DNA of 61,021 nucleotides from an uncultured Acetatifactor sp. (GTDB lineage: Bacteria > Bacillota > Clostridia > Lachnospirales > Lachnospiraceae). This document shows positions 43,041-51,582 of this stretch, one piece after another. The DNA is taken from the NCBI GenBank assembly GCA_910586485.1, contig CAJUIA010000024.1:1-61021 (forward strand), in the 5' to 3' direction. Position 1 is the first letter of the stretch, and every line of letters starts with the position of its first letter. The notes under the pieces were generated by a model. It was not told the DNA's origin. It saw nothing but the letters and a program-made list of their open reading frames with translations, and did not search any database. Made by a program: the position numbers and the translations under genes.

Positions 43041-46000
43041 ATGACACAGAGAACAGACATTCACAAGGTACTGATTATAGGCTCTGGCCCCATCATCATC
43101 GGGCAGGCCTGTGAGTTTGACTATTCCGGCACCCAGGCCTGTAAGGCATTAAAAAAACTGGGCTATGAGATCGTGCTGGTGAACTCCAACCCGGCCACCA
43201 TCATGACGGACCCGGAGACGGCTGATGTCACTTATATCGAGCCTTTGAATAAGGAGCGGCTGGAGCAGATTATTGCAAAGGAGCGGCCGGATGCACTGCT
43301 GCCTAATCTGGGCGGGCAGTCGGGACTGAATTTATGTGCGGAGCTGGCCTCGGCCGGCATTTTGGAAAAATATAACGTGAAGGTCATCGGCGTCCAGGTG
43401 GATGCCATTGAACGCGGCGAGGACCGAATCGAGTTTAAAAAGACCATGAACGAGCTGGGGATCGAGATGGCCCGCAGCGAGGTGGCTTACAGCGTGGAGG
43501 ATGCCCTGCAGATTGCAGACAGGCTGGGGTATCCGGTGGTACTGCGTCCCGCTTATACCATGGGCGGCGCCGGCGGCGGGCTGGTGTACAACAAGGAGGA
43601 ATTAAAGACCGTTTGTGCCAGAGGACTGCAGGCCAGCCTGGTGGGACAGGTATTAGTGGAGGAATCTATTTTAGGCTGGGAAGAGCTGGAGCTGGAGGTG
43701 GTCCGGGATGCAGACGGTAAGCTGATCACGGTCTGCTTTATTGAAAATATTGATCCCATGGGGGTACATACCGGGGATTCCTTCTGCGCCGCGCCCATGC
43801 TGACCATCTCAAAGGAGCTGCAGGCAAGGCTGCAGGAATATGCTTATCGCATCGTGGATTCCGTGCAGGTCATCGGCGGCACCAATGTACAGTTTGCCCA
43901 TGACCCGGTAAGCGACCGTGTGATCGTTATCGAGATAAATCCCCGCACCTCCCGTTCTTCCGCGCTGGCTTCCAAGGCTACCGGCTTCCCCATTGCCCTG
44001 GTGAGCGCTATGCTGGCAGCAGGACTCACCTTAAAGGACATTCCCTGCGGTAAGTACGGCACGCTGGATCAGTATGTGCCGGACGGAGATTATGTAGTGA
44101 TCAAGTTTGCCCGCTGGGCTTTTGAAAAATTCAAGGGTGTGGAGGATAAGCTGGGCACCCAGATGCGGGCCGTGGGCGAGGTGATGAGCATCGGCAAGAA
44201 TTACAAGGAAGCCTTCCAGAAGGCCATCCGCAGCCTGGAGACGGGACGTTACGGCCTGGGGCAGATTGAAAAGCTGAGAGTCATGTCAAAGGAGCAGCTG
44301 CTGCAGATGCTGGCTACGCCCTCTAGCGAGCGCCACTTTATCATGTATGAAGCCCTGCGCAAGGGCGCTTCCGTAGAAGAACTTCATGAAATAACCCATG
44401 TGAAAAGCTGGTTTATTCAGCAGATGAAAGAGCTGGTGGAAGAGGAAGAAGCCCTGCTGTCCTGCAAAGGCAGTCTGCCGGAGGCGGACAAGCTGATTGC
44501 CGCCAAAAAGGACGGATTTTCCGATAAATACTTAAGTCAGCTGCTGGAGATTCCGGAAGCGGAGATCAGAAACCGCCGTATTGCGCTGGGGCTGGAAGAG
44601 GCCTGGGAGGGTGTGCATGTCAGCGGCACGAAAGACAGTGCCTATTATTACTCCACCTATAATGCCACGGACAAAAACCCAGTGAACAGTGATCGGCCAA
44701 AGGTAATGATTTTAGGCGGCGGTCCCAACCGGATTGGTCAGGGCATCGAGTTTGACTATTGCTGTGTACACGCTTCCCTGGCTTTAAAAAAGCTTGGCTT
44801 TGAGACCATTATCGTAAACTGTAACCCGGAGACAGTCTCCACGGACTATGATACCTCGGACAAGCTCTATTTTGAGCCCCTGACATTGGAGGATGTATTA
44901 AGCATATATAAAAAGGAACAGCCTGTGGGCGTGATTGCCCAGTTCGGCGGGCAGACACCCTTAAACCTGGCGGCGGATCTGGAGAAAAACGGCGTGCGCA
45001 TCCTGGGCACGGCGCCCTCTGTGATTGATCTGGCGGAGGACCGGGATCAGTTCAGGGCGATGATGGAAAAGCTGGAGATTCCCATGCCGGAATCCGGTAT
45101 GGCTTCCACCGTGGAAGAAGCTCTGGAAACCGCAAAACAAATCGGCTATCCCGTGATGGTCCGTCCTTCCTATGTGCTGGGAGGCAGAGGCATGGAGGTG
45201 GTTTATGACGACGAAAACCTTGTGAATTATATGCAGGCGGCGGTGGGCGTGACGCCGGACCGGCCCATACTGATTGACCGCTTTTTAAATCATGCCACAG
45301 AATGTGAGGCGGATGCCATCAGCGACGGAACACATGCCTTTGTGCCGGCGGTAATGGAGCATATCGAGCTGGCGGGGGTCCATTCCGGAGACTCGGCCTG
45401 CATTATTCCTTCCAAGCATATTTCCGAAAAGAATGTGGAGGTTATCAAGGATTATACCCGCAGGATTGCGGAGGAAATGCACGTCAAGGGCCTGATGAAC
45501 ATGCAGTATGCCATTGAAAACGACAGGGTTTATGTGCTGGAGGCAAATCCGAGAGCGTCCCGCACGGTGCCCCTGGTTTCCAAGGTATGCGGTATCCGTA
45601 TGGTGCCTCTGGCTACGGAAATTATTACGGCGGATATTACGGGCAGGCCGTCCCCCGTGCCCACACTTAAAGAGCGGACCATTCCCTATTACGGCGTGAA
45701 GGAGGCGGTCTTCCCCTTTAATATGTTCCCGGAGGTTGATCCTATTTTAGGGCCGGAGATGCGCTCCACCGGCGAGGTGCTGGGGCTGGCGTCCACTGTG
45801 GGAGAGGCATTTTTTAAGGCCCAGGAGGCGACGCAGACCAGGCTGCCGCTGGAGGGCACGGTGCTGATCAGCGTCAACCGCAAGGACAAGGCTGAGGTAG
45901 TTAATGTGGCAAGGACTTTCCATGAGGCTGGTTTTCATATTCTTGCTACGGGCAATACCTGCAAGCTGATTCAGGAGGCAGGAATCCCTGCAGAGCTGGT

Positions 46001-46292
46001 CAAGAAGCTGTATGAGGGCCGTCCCAATGTGCTGGATATGATTACCAACGGAAAGATCGACCTGATTGTCAATTCCCCTGTGGGAGCGGACAGCGTACAT
46101 GACGACAGCTATCTACGGAAAGCGGCGATTAAGGGCAAGATTCCGTACATGACCACCATTGCGGCGGCAAAGGCCACGGCGGAGGGAATCCTGCAGATCA
46201 AGCAGAACGGAAGCGGGGAAATACAGTCTCTGCAAAGCCTGCATAAAAGTATAAAAGTTGTGCCGGCTGCGGCGTCATCTCCGGAAGTATAA
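43041..46292 (+). CDS. carB: Carbamoyl-phosphate synthase large subunit
   Basis: 1083 residues, the full family length. It makes carbamoyl phosphate for arginine and pyrimidine synthesis. Two homologous ATP-grasp halves start at GSGPIIIGQACEFDYSGTQA (about 15-34) and GGGPNRIGQGIEFDYCC (about 565). Each has a carboxylate-rich site (EINPRTSRSSALASKA and EANPRASRTVPLVSKV). The C-terminal MGS-like domain binds effectors. The ATG at 43041 agrees with the family start (TQRTDIHKVLIIGSGP); no strong ribosome site is visible. The glutaminase gene carA is not adjacent, and the gene splits the usual recN-spoIVB pair. Confidence 0.95.
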   Translation: MTQRTDIHKVLIIGSGPIIIGQACEFDYSGTQACKALKKLGYEIVLVNSNPATIMTDPETADVTYIEPLNKERLEQIIAKERPDALLPNLGGQSGLNLCAELASAGILEKYNVKVIGVQVDAIERGEDRIEFKKTMNELGIEMARSEVAYSVEDALQIADRLGYPVVLRPAYTMGGAGGGLVYNKEELKTVCARGLQASLVGQVLVEESILGWEELELEVVRDADGKLITVCFIENIDPMGVHTGDSFCAAPMLTISKELQARLQEYAYRIVDSVQVIGGTNVQFAHDPVSDRVIVIEINPRTSRSSALASKATGFPIALVSAMLAAGLTLKDIPCGKYGTLDQYVPDGDYVVIKFARWAFEKFKGVEDKLGTQMRAVGEVMSIGKNYKEAFQKAIRSLETGRYGLGQIEKLRVMSKEQLLQMLATPSSERHFIMYEALRKGASVEELHEITHVKSWFIQQMKELVEEEEALLSCKGSLPEADKLIAAKKDGFSDKYLSQLLEIPEAEIRNRRIALGLEEAWEGVHVSGTKDSAYYYSTYNATDKNPVNSDRPKVMILGGGPNRIGQGIEFDYCCVHASLALKKLGFETIIVNCNPETVSTDYDTSDKLYFEPLTLEDVLSIYKKEQPVGVIAQFGGQTPLNLAADLEKNGVRILGTAPSVIDLAEDRDQFRAMMEKLEIPMPESGMASTVEEALETAKQIGYPVMVRPSYVLGGRGMEVVYDDENLVNYMQAAVGVTPDRPILIDRFLNHATECEADAISDGTHAFVPAVMEHIELAGVHSGDSACIIPSKHISEKNVEVIKDYTRRIAEEMHVKGLMNMQYAIENDRVYVLEANPRASRTVPLVSKVCGIRMVPLATEIITADITGRPSPVPTLKERTIPYYGVKEAVFPFNMFPEVDPILGPEMRSTGEVLGLASTVGEAFFKAQEATQTRLPLEGTVLISVNRKDKAEVVNVARTFHEAGFHILATGNTCKLIQEAGIPAELVKKLYEGRPNVLDMITNGKIDLIVNSPVGADSVHDDSYLRKAAIKGKIPYMTTIAAAKATAEGILQIKQNGSGEIQSLQSLHKSIKVVPAAASSPEV

Positions 46293-46348
46293 AAATTTGA
46301 TTTTGAATAAATCAGGATAAATGAAGCATACTATGTTTGACGAAAGAA

Positions 46349-46377
46349 AAAAGACTCTTGCGAGGGTCTTTTTTTGT
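46349..46377 (+). terminator. Terminator after carB
   Basis: AGACTC-TTGC-GAGGGTCT (one bulge), preceded by A residues and followed by seven T, 57 bases after the carB stop codon. Confidence 0.75.
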
Positions 46378-46404
46378 TGAGCATACTTTTTGGGAGCGTG
46401 TGGC

Positions 46405-47757
46405 ATGGGACGAAGCAATGATGAAATAGAAAAGATTCAGGAGCAGGCCGGTAAAAATATGGTGGTTATATTGGATAAATGGAAGAAAAAGGTGAGACGG
46501 CTGAAAATATACAGAGCCTGTCTGGCCGTGATGCTGATGATCAGCTGTGCGGCGCTTACGGGAACGGTCTACTATCGTATAGACAGCAGTATTCCTTCGG
46601 TGATTAATATCCGGGCAGGGGAGGAAGAATCCTTTCGCCTGGGTGTTCCGGCCAGGGCGGAGATTGTCAGCGTAAGCGATCAGGGAAGCAGTAATATTCC
46701 GGCAGGTGCCGTGGATATTGACTTAAGCAGAACGGTCACTATGAAAATGAATCTGGAGTCCGTCTACCAGATGCAGGTAAAGCTTTTTGGCTTTCTGCCC
46801 ATCAAGCAGGTCTGCATTCAGGTCATCGAGGATCAGACGCTGATACCGGTGGGGGCGCCCATTGGAATTTATGTAAAGACAGACGGAGTGCTTGTGGTGG
46901 GGACTGGTGAATTTCAGGGGGAAAACGGCCTCAAATGCTCACCTGGAAAAAATATAGTGAAATCGGGAGATTATATCCGTAAAGTAAACGGACAGGACAT
47001 AAATAAAAAGAATGAATTAAGCAGGATGGTAGAGGAATGCGGCGGAAATCCCGTGATTCTGACAATAGAACGAGACGGGGAAAATATGGATGTACAGATA
47101 AAGCCGGAACGGGATGAGGCCGGAAATTATAAGATCGGCGTCTGGGTCAGGGACGATGCCCAGGGGGTGGGAACCATGACATACATTGACAGTCAGGGAA
47201 ACTTTGGGGCGCTTGGACACGGCATTAATGACGTGGATACCAGCACTCTCATGCACATGGGCGGCGGCACTTTATATGAGACAAGCATCATAGAGATCAA
47301 AAAGGGAGCGGTAGGGGATCCGGGAGAAATGACGGGCATGATTGTCTACAGCGATGATCACATACTTGGCAGTATTACGGAAAACAGTATACAGGGAATT
47401 TTCGGCACCTGCAATGCAAAAGCACTTGCCTTGGGGGTAAATGAACCGCTGCCCATCGGGCTTAAGCAGGAGATTGTAAAAGGACCGGCACAGATACTTT
47501 GTACTGTAAACGGAGAAGCGGAGTATTATGATGTAGAAATTACGGAAATACATTTGGACCATGACAATGTAAACAGAGGAATTGAATTAAAAGTCACGGA
47601 CAAAAGACTTCTGGAAGTCACGGGGGGCATTGTTCAGGGCATGAGCGGCAGCCCGATTATCCAAAACGGAAAGTTTATCGGGGCGGTGACCCACGTACTG
47701 GTCCAGGACTCCGCCAGAGGATACGGGATATTCATTGAAAATATGCTTCAGCATTAA
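46405..47757 (+). CDS. spoIVB: SpoIVB peptidase
   Basis: 450 residues. A membrane helix (about 33-53, ACLAVMLMISCAALTGTVYY) anchors it. A PDZ domain (about 150-240, GDYIRKVNGQDINKKNELSR) and the S55 serine-peptidase domain follow, with His in ALGHGINDVDT and Ser in GMSGSPIIQNGKFIGAVTHV. Made in the forespore, it cleaves SpoIVFA to start sigma-K activation in the mother cell. The start is taken at ATG 46405 behind GGGAGCG; TTG 46390 is possible. In most relatives spo0A follows directly; here it does not. Confidence 0.93.
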   Translation: MGRSNDEIEKIQEQAGKNMVVILDKWKKKVRRLKIYRACLAVMLMISCAALTGTVYYRIDSSIPSVINIRAGEEESFRLGVPARAEIVSVSDQGSSNIPAGAVDIDLSRTVTMKMNLESVYQMQVKLFGFLPIKQVCIQVIEDQTLIPVGAPIGIYVKTDGVLVVGTGEFQGENGLKCSPGKNIVKSGDYIRKVNGQDINKKNELSRMVEECGGNPVILTIERDGENMDVQIKPERDEAGNYKIGVWVRDDAQGVGTMTYIDSQGNFGALGHGINDVDTSTLMHMGGGTLYETSIIEIKKGAVGDPGEMTGMIVYSDDHILGSITENSIQGIFGTCNAKALALGVNEPLPIGLKQEIVKGPAQILCTVNGEAEYYDVEITEIHLDHDNVNRGIELKVTDKRLLEVTGGIVQGMSGSPIIQNGKFIGAVTHVLVQDSARGYGIFIENMLQH

Positions 47758-47770
47758 GTCCGGGCAGGAC

Positions 47771-47824
47771 ACTCACAAAGAGAATGCGGAGCAAGCTTGC
47801 TTGCAGACGCATTCTCTTTGTGAG
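47771..47824. repeat. 17-bp inverted repeat after spoIVB
   Basis: ACTCACAAAGAGAATGC (47771-47787) is the exact reverse complement of 47808-47824. The loop contains GCAAGCTTGC. No T run follows, so it is a structural repeat rather than a classic terminator. The right arm recurs in each of the downstream 111-bp repeats. Confidence 0.7.
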
Positions 47825-47902
47825 TGGACTATGCGGCGCAAGCCGTGCAGCGGATGATTGTGAAACAATTATCCGCTGAGCCCGGACGTGAGTAAGGGAC
47901 GG

Positions 47903-47936
47903 AAACGAGGGGGGAGCTTGCTCCCAGCCTCGTTTT
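47903..47936 (+). terminator. Rho-independent terminator
   Basis: AAACGAGG pairs with CCTCGTTT, and GGGAGC with GCTCCC inside it, followed by TTTTTG. It probably ends the spoIVB transcript. Confidence 0.75.
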
Positions 47937-47950
47937 TGTCATGAGATTCT

Positions 47951-48180
47951 TATCCGGCGCAAGCCGGACATCGGGCGAGCGCGAAGCGATTGCACGATGC
48001 TGCCCGAAGGAGGGGATAGGAAGCAAGCTTGCTTGCAGACGCATTCTTTTTGTGAGTGGACTATCCGGCGCAAGCCGGACATCGGGCGAGCGCGAAGCGA
48101 TTGCACGATGCTGCCCGAAGGAGGGGATAGGAAGCAAGCTTGCTTGCAGACGCATTCTCTTTGTGAGTGGACTATGCGGC
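47951..48180. repeat. 111-bp tandem repeats at the island edge
   Basis: Two nearly identical 111-bp units start at 47951 and 48062, and a partial third begins at about 48173. Part of the unit (GCAAGCTTGCTTGCAGACGC onward) is also present at 47791-47830. Each unit contains the hairpin CCGGC-GCAA-GCCGG, which has a stable GNRA loop. Small frames read through the repeats (47941-48195, 47997-48224) are not genes. With the hairpins before them, the repeats fill the gene-free stretch 47758-48250. Confidence 0.8.
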
Positions 48181-48250
48181 CATTTATTATTATAAGGATT
48201 CTTGAACAACCATTATGTATTTGATATATTTAAAAGGTAGAAAAATAATT

Positions 48251-48409
48251 ATGGAAAATAATGTCAATAAAGTGATACAATACATAAAGAATGTTTACAA
48301 TTCGACAGTAAAGGAAATGAATTTGTCTTGTTACTGTACGGATTGCTTAAAGACACATAAAATGAGCATTTATGAAGCATATCTTTTGCAAGGGGAAGTC
48401 GTTAATTAA
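48251..48409 (+). CDS. Very small hypothetical protein
   Basis: A possible 52-residue protein that I do not recognise. It is AT-rich, with CYCTDCLKTHKM in the middle (three Cys and a His that could bind zinc) and a helical first half (NKVIQYIKNVYNSTVKEM). The ribosome site is weak (AAGGTAG, 12 bases before the ATG). It lies between the tandem repeats and the GNAT gene, near the CRISPR genes. It may be a remnant or a genuine accessory gene. Confidence 0.4.
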   Translation: MENNVNKVIQYIKNVYNSTVKEMNLSCYCTDCLKTHKMSIYEAYLLQGEVVN

Positions 48410-48578
48410 ATAAGAGACGGTCAATTTGCTGTCCGCATGGAATGGGCGTTTTCATATTTCTACTTGTTTAACCATTTTAATCAAAGGCTTTTGACCTTAA
48501 GCTAAGACGATTCAAACTTTGTGTACTATTCTGATTAAATTAAATAGTTAGGTGCCGAGGCATGCGGGGGAATTTTTT

Positions 48579-49013
48579 ATGAACATAAAACTGGTTGAAG
48601 ATATGGAGCAGTTGCTCACAGAGGATGTTTTTAGCATTTATCAAAAGTGTATGTATAATTCTACTTATGAAGCCTATAAAGCTAAAATAATGGAATATGT
48701 CGGTGACAAAAATACAAAAATAAATATATGCTTTTTGAATAATGAAATAATTGGGATTGTTGTTTTAAAGCTGGATGGCAGTCAAAGCGCTGAAGTGATG
48801 GGCATAGCTGTCAGTGACCGTTACCAAAAACTGGGCGTTGGCAGCTTTATTATAAAGGAGTCTGCAAAGAAAATGAATCTCTGTCAGATTTCGGCAGAGA
48901 CGGATGATGATGCAGTTGGTTTTTATAAAAAGCTGGGATTTGATATAACAAAAGAAATCAAAGAATATGAAAACGGAAGAGTAGTCCGCTATTACTGCTT
49001 GCTGGTTTTGTAA
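48579..49013 (+). CDS. GNAT family N-acetyltransferase
   Basis: A 144-residue acetyl-CoA-dependent acetyltransferase. The acetyl-CoA loop is VSDRYQKLGVGSFIIKESAKK (about 85-105; the Q/RxxGxG/A pattern is QKLGVG), preceded by strands ending in AEVMGIAV. VGFYKKLGFDI is the usual C-terminal motif. The substrate is unknown. The gene is AT-rich, begins at ATG 48579 behind GGGGGAA, and lies 80 bases before cas3 in the same direction. There is no evidence of a role in CRISPR immunity. Confidence 0.8.
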   Translation: MNIKLVEDMEQLLTEDVFSIYQKCMYNSTYEAYKAKIMEYVGDKNTKINICFLNNEIIGIVVLKLDGSQSAEVMGIAVSDRYQKLGVGSFIIKESAKKMNLCQISAETDDDAVGFYKKLGFDITKEIKEYENGRVVRYYCLLVL

Positions 49014-49036
49014 GAACAGGCAGAAAAGTTATATAA

Positions 49037-49066
49037 GTACACCTTATTGGACAGCTATAAGTGTAC
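49037..49066. promoter_or_regulatory. Inverted repeat before cas3
   Basis: GTACACCTTA (49037-49046) and TAAGTGTAC (49058-49066) form an imperfect inverted repeat (one extra base) 28 bases before the cas3 start codon. It could be an operator. No well-spaced sigma-A promoter was found beside it. Confidence 0.3.
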
Positions 49067-49093
49067 AATAGTTTCAAAAAGGGAGGCAGCAGA

Positions 49094-51298
49094 ATGCAGG
49101 AGGATAAGCTATTTATTGCGCATAAAGATGCTCTCGGCAATGTTCAGACGGTTAAAGAACACTTACTGGGCACGGCGGAAAGGGCAGAAAAATTTGCAGC
49201 TGAATTTGGCTGTAGTGAGGCCGGCTTTCTTTGCGGCCTTTTGCATGATATAGGGAAATATTCAGAGGCTTTCCAGAAAAGGATTCGAAATCCTTTACCG
49301 TCCAATCGGGTGGATCACTCTACTGCAGGCGCGGTGGAAATGCAGAAGCTGAGCAAGAATTATGTTTATATTGCTTTGGCAATGGCAGTGGCAGGGCACC
49401 ATAGCGGTCTGTTGGACGGGGGAAATGCCATAACGGCGGAGGATGGCACTTACTTCGGGCGGCTTAAGAAGAAACTGGAAGAATACAGCCATTGGAAAGC
49501 AGATTTATCTTCTGAGCTTCCGGAGAACAGCCTGACGGCACTTCCGAAATTTTACTCAGAAAGCGGGTTCAACGTGACATTTTTTATCCGCATGATCTTT
49601 TCCTGTTTAGTAGACGCTGATTATCTGGATACGGAAGACTTTATGGAGAAAGGCCAGGTGGAAAGAGGCGGCTATGATTCTCTGGAGATATTGCGGCATC
49701 GTTTTGAAGAGTATGTATCTCGCTGGCTGGAAGACAAAGGCAGGAAAGCAGATGTAAATGCAGAATTGTGTAAAAACCGTAACCGTATACTGCTGGAGTG
49801 TATGGAAAAAGGAGAGAAATATTCCAGGGGGCTTTATACCCTGACGGTGCCCACAGGAGGCGGGAAGACCACTGCTTCTATGGGATTTGCATTAAGACAT
49901 GTTTGCAGGCATGAATTAAAAAGGATAATTTATGTGATACCATATACATCTGTGATTGACCAGAACGCGGCAGTTTTTGGGGATATTTTTGGACAGGAAA
50001 ATGTATTGGAGCATCACTCTGGTATTTTGTATGATATAGAAGAAAACCAGGAGAAGGAAGAACATTGCAGAAAGGCATTATCCACAGAAAACTGGGATGC
50101 ACCGATTATTGTAACTACGGCGGTACAGTTTTTTGAGTCCCTGTATGGGAACAAAAGCTCACAATGTCGGAAGCTGCATAATATTGCCAACGGCATCATT
50201 ATTTTTGACGAGGCACAGACGCTGCCGGTGCCATATCTGGAGCCCTGTGTGGCGGCAATGTCTCAGCTGGTGAAAAATTATCGTTCAACGGTGATATTGT
50301 GTACGGCGACGCAGCCGGCTTTGGAGGAAAAGTTTCAAGTTTATCTGCCTAATGAAAACATTCGTGAAATCTGTAGTGGTGCAGAAGAGATGTTTGATCT
50401 TTTCAGAAGAAACAGGATCCAGAATCTGGATTTGTTATCTGTAGAAGAACTGGAGGAACGGCTGCGCAGCCGGAAGCAGGTGCTTTGTATTGTCAACAGG
50501 AGGAAAACGGCGCAGGAGTTCTATCGGGATCTGGAGGGAGCAGGCGTTTTTTGCCTTACAACATTACTCTGTCCTCTCGACCGAAAAGCGAAATTTGCGG
50601 AGATAAAAAAGCGGCTGACAATGGGGAAGACTTGCAGGGTGATAGCCACCTCGCTGATGGAAGCAGGGGTGGATCTGGATTTTCCTCAGGTTTACCGGCA
50701 GGAGGCAGGGCTTGATTCTTTGATTCAGGCTGCAGGGAGATGCAATCGTGAGGGAAAGCGGCCGGGAGAAGAGCAGTTTGCCTATTCTTTCCGGCTGGAA
50801 GGCGATGAGAGTAGATTCCTGGCTCAAAATATTGCGGCACTTCGAGAAACCTGGCGCAGATTTGAGACGGTGGATGAGCCGGAAGCAATTTCATTCTATT
50901 TTCAGTATTTCAGGAAGCTTCTGGGAAATGAAAATCTGGATCAAAAGAAAATTATGAAAGCGTGTGAAAAAGGGATCGCGGGAAATAGGTTTCCTTTTGC
51001 TACAGTCAGTCAAAGCTTTCATCTGATAGAGAATGCGATGCGGCCGGTATACATACCGCTGGAAGGGGCGGAAGAACTGCTGGAACAAGTGCAAAACGGC
51101 AGTGCCGGAAGAAATACATACCGAAAGCTGGGCCAGTATAGTGTTAATGTTCATGAATATCATTTTAAGAACTTGTGGGAGTCGGGATGCCTGGAGGAAA
51201 TCAGCAGAGACTTTTTCGTGCTTCGGGATCAAAATCAATACAGCAGGGATACCGGACTCAAAATGGATGTGGAGACGGGATATGGGATTCTGATTTAA
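49094..51298 (+). CDS. cas3: CRISPR-associated helicase/nuclease Cas3, type I-C
   Basis: 734 residues. The N-terminal HD nuclease domain has LLHDIGKYS (about 54-62), a DHSTAGA motif and AGHHSG. The superfamily 2 helicase has Walker A VPTGGGKTTA (about 254-263), the box FDEAQTLP, TATQPA and the late motif QAAGRCNREG. Cascade recruits it to target DNA, which it nicks, unwinds and degrades. The ATG at 49094 follows GGGAGG with eight bases spacing. A 284-base gap holding a hairpin and a strong promoter separates it from cas5c. Confidence 0.96.
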   Translation: MQEDKLFIAHKDALGNVQTVKEHLLGTAERAEKFAAEFGCSEAGFLCGLLHDIGKYSEAFQKRIRNPLPSNRVDHSTAGAVEMQKLSKNYVYIALAMAVAGHHSGLLDGGNAITAEDGTYFGRLKKKLEEYSHWKADLSSELPENSLTALPKFYSESGFNVTFFIRMIFSCLVDADYLDTEDFMEKGQVERGGYDSLEILRHRFEEYVSRWLEDKGRKADVNAELCKNRNRILLECMEKGEKYSRGLYTLTVPTGGGKTTASMGFALRHVCRHELKRIIYVIPYTSVIDQNAAVFGDIFGQENVLEHHSGILYDIEENQEKEEHCRKALSTENWDAPIIVTTAVQFFESLYGNKSSQCRKLHNIANGIIIFDEAQTLPVPYLEPCVAAMSQLVKNYRSTVILCTATQPALEEKFQVYLPNENIREICSGAEEMFDLFRRNRIQNLDLLSVEELEERLRSRKQVLCIVNRRKTAQEFYRDLEGAGVFCLTTLLCPLDRKAKFAEIKKRLTMGKTCRVIATSLMEAGVDLDFPQVYRQEAGLDSLIQAAGRCNREGKRPGEEQFAYSFRLEGDESRFLAQNIAALRETWRRFETVDEPEAISFYFQYFRKLLGNENLDQKKIMKACEKGIAGNRFPFATVSQSFHLIENAMRPVYIPLEGAEELLEQVQNGSAGRNTYRKLGQYSVNVHEYHFKNLWESGCLEEISRDFFVLRDQNQYSRDTGLKMDVETGYGILI

Positions 51299-51375
51299 TG
51301 AGCGTTAGTGAGAAGAATGAGATTATTCATTTGACAACTGGCGAATGCAGATCATAAAACGCAGGGTAAAGAGTT

Positions 51376-51402
51376 CAGGCGACAGAGAACACCTGTCGCC
51401 TG
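51376..51402 (+). terminator. Hairpin after cas3
   Basis: CAGGCGACAG and CTGTCGCCTG form a perfect 10-bp stem with a 7-base loop, 77 bases after the cas3 stop codon. There is no T run, so termination may be weak; it could instead protect the cas3 message end. Confidence 0.5.
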
Positions 51403-51495
51403 GAATCGCATTACACTTTAAGCTATTATTTCAACCCACATCTATAAGATGACATAAACATTTTAAATAATTTTGAAAGAAATTGCAATTGTGTA

Positions 51496-51524
51496 TTGAC
51501 AATAATTTGTAGTTGTTATATAAT
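51496..51524 (+). promoter_or_regulatory. Perfect sigma-A promoter of the cas5c-cas2 operon
   Basis: TTGACA (51496-51501), 17 bases, TATAAT (51519-51524), in a very AT-rich stretch 59 bases before the cas5c start codon. Both boxes match the vegetative consensus exactly. Confidence 0.8.
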
Positions 51525-51582
51525 TATGGAGAAGTGAACTTACATTTAAAACTATTGAATATAGGAAAGAGGGATAAATGAC

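Noticed and set aside
47903..47936. GGGGAGCTTGCTCCC considered as a stray CRISPR-repeat relative because it resembles the repeat hairpin.
   Set aside because: The order and loop differ, the tag sequence is missing, and it has the form of a T-tailed terminator.
47829..48224. Several small frames of 70-126 codons across the 111-bp repeats on both strands.
   Set aside because: They repeat with the DNA unit, lack ribosome sites and are explained by the repeat structure.
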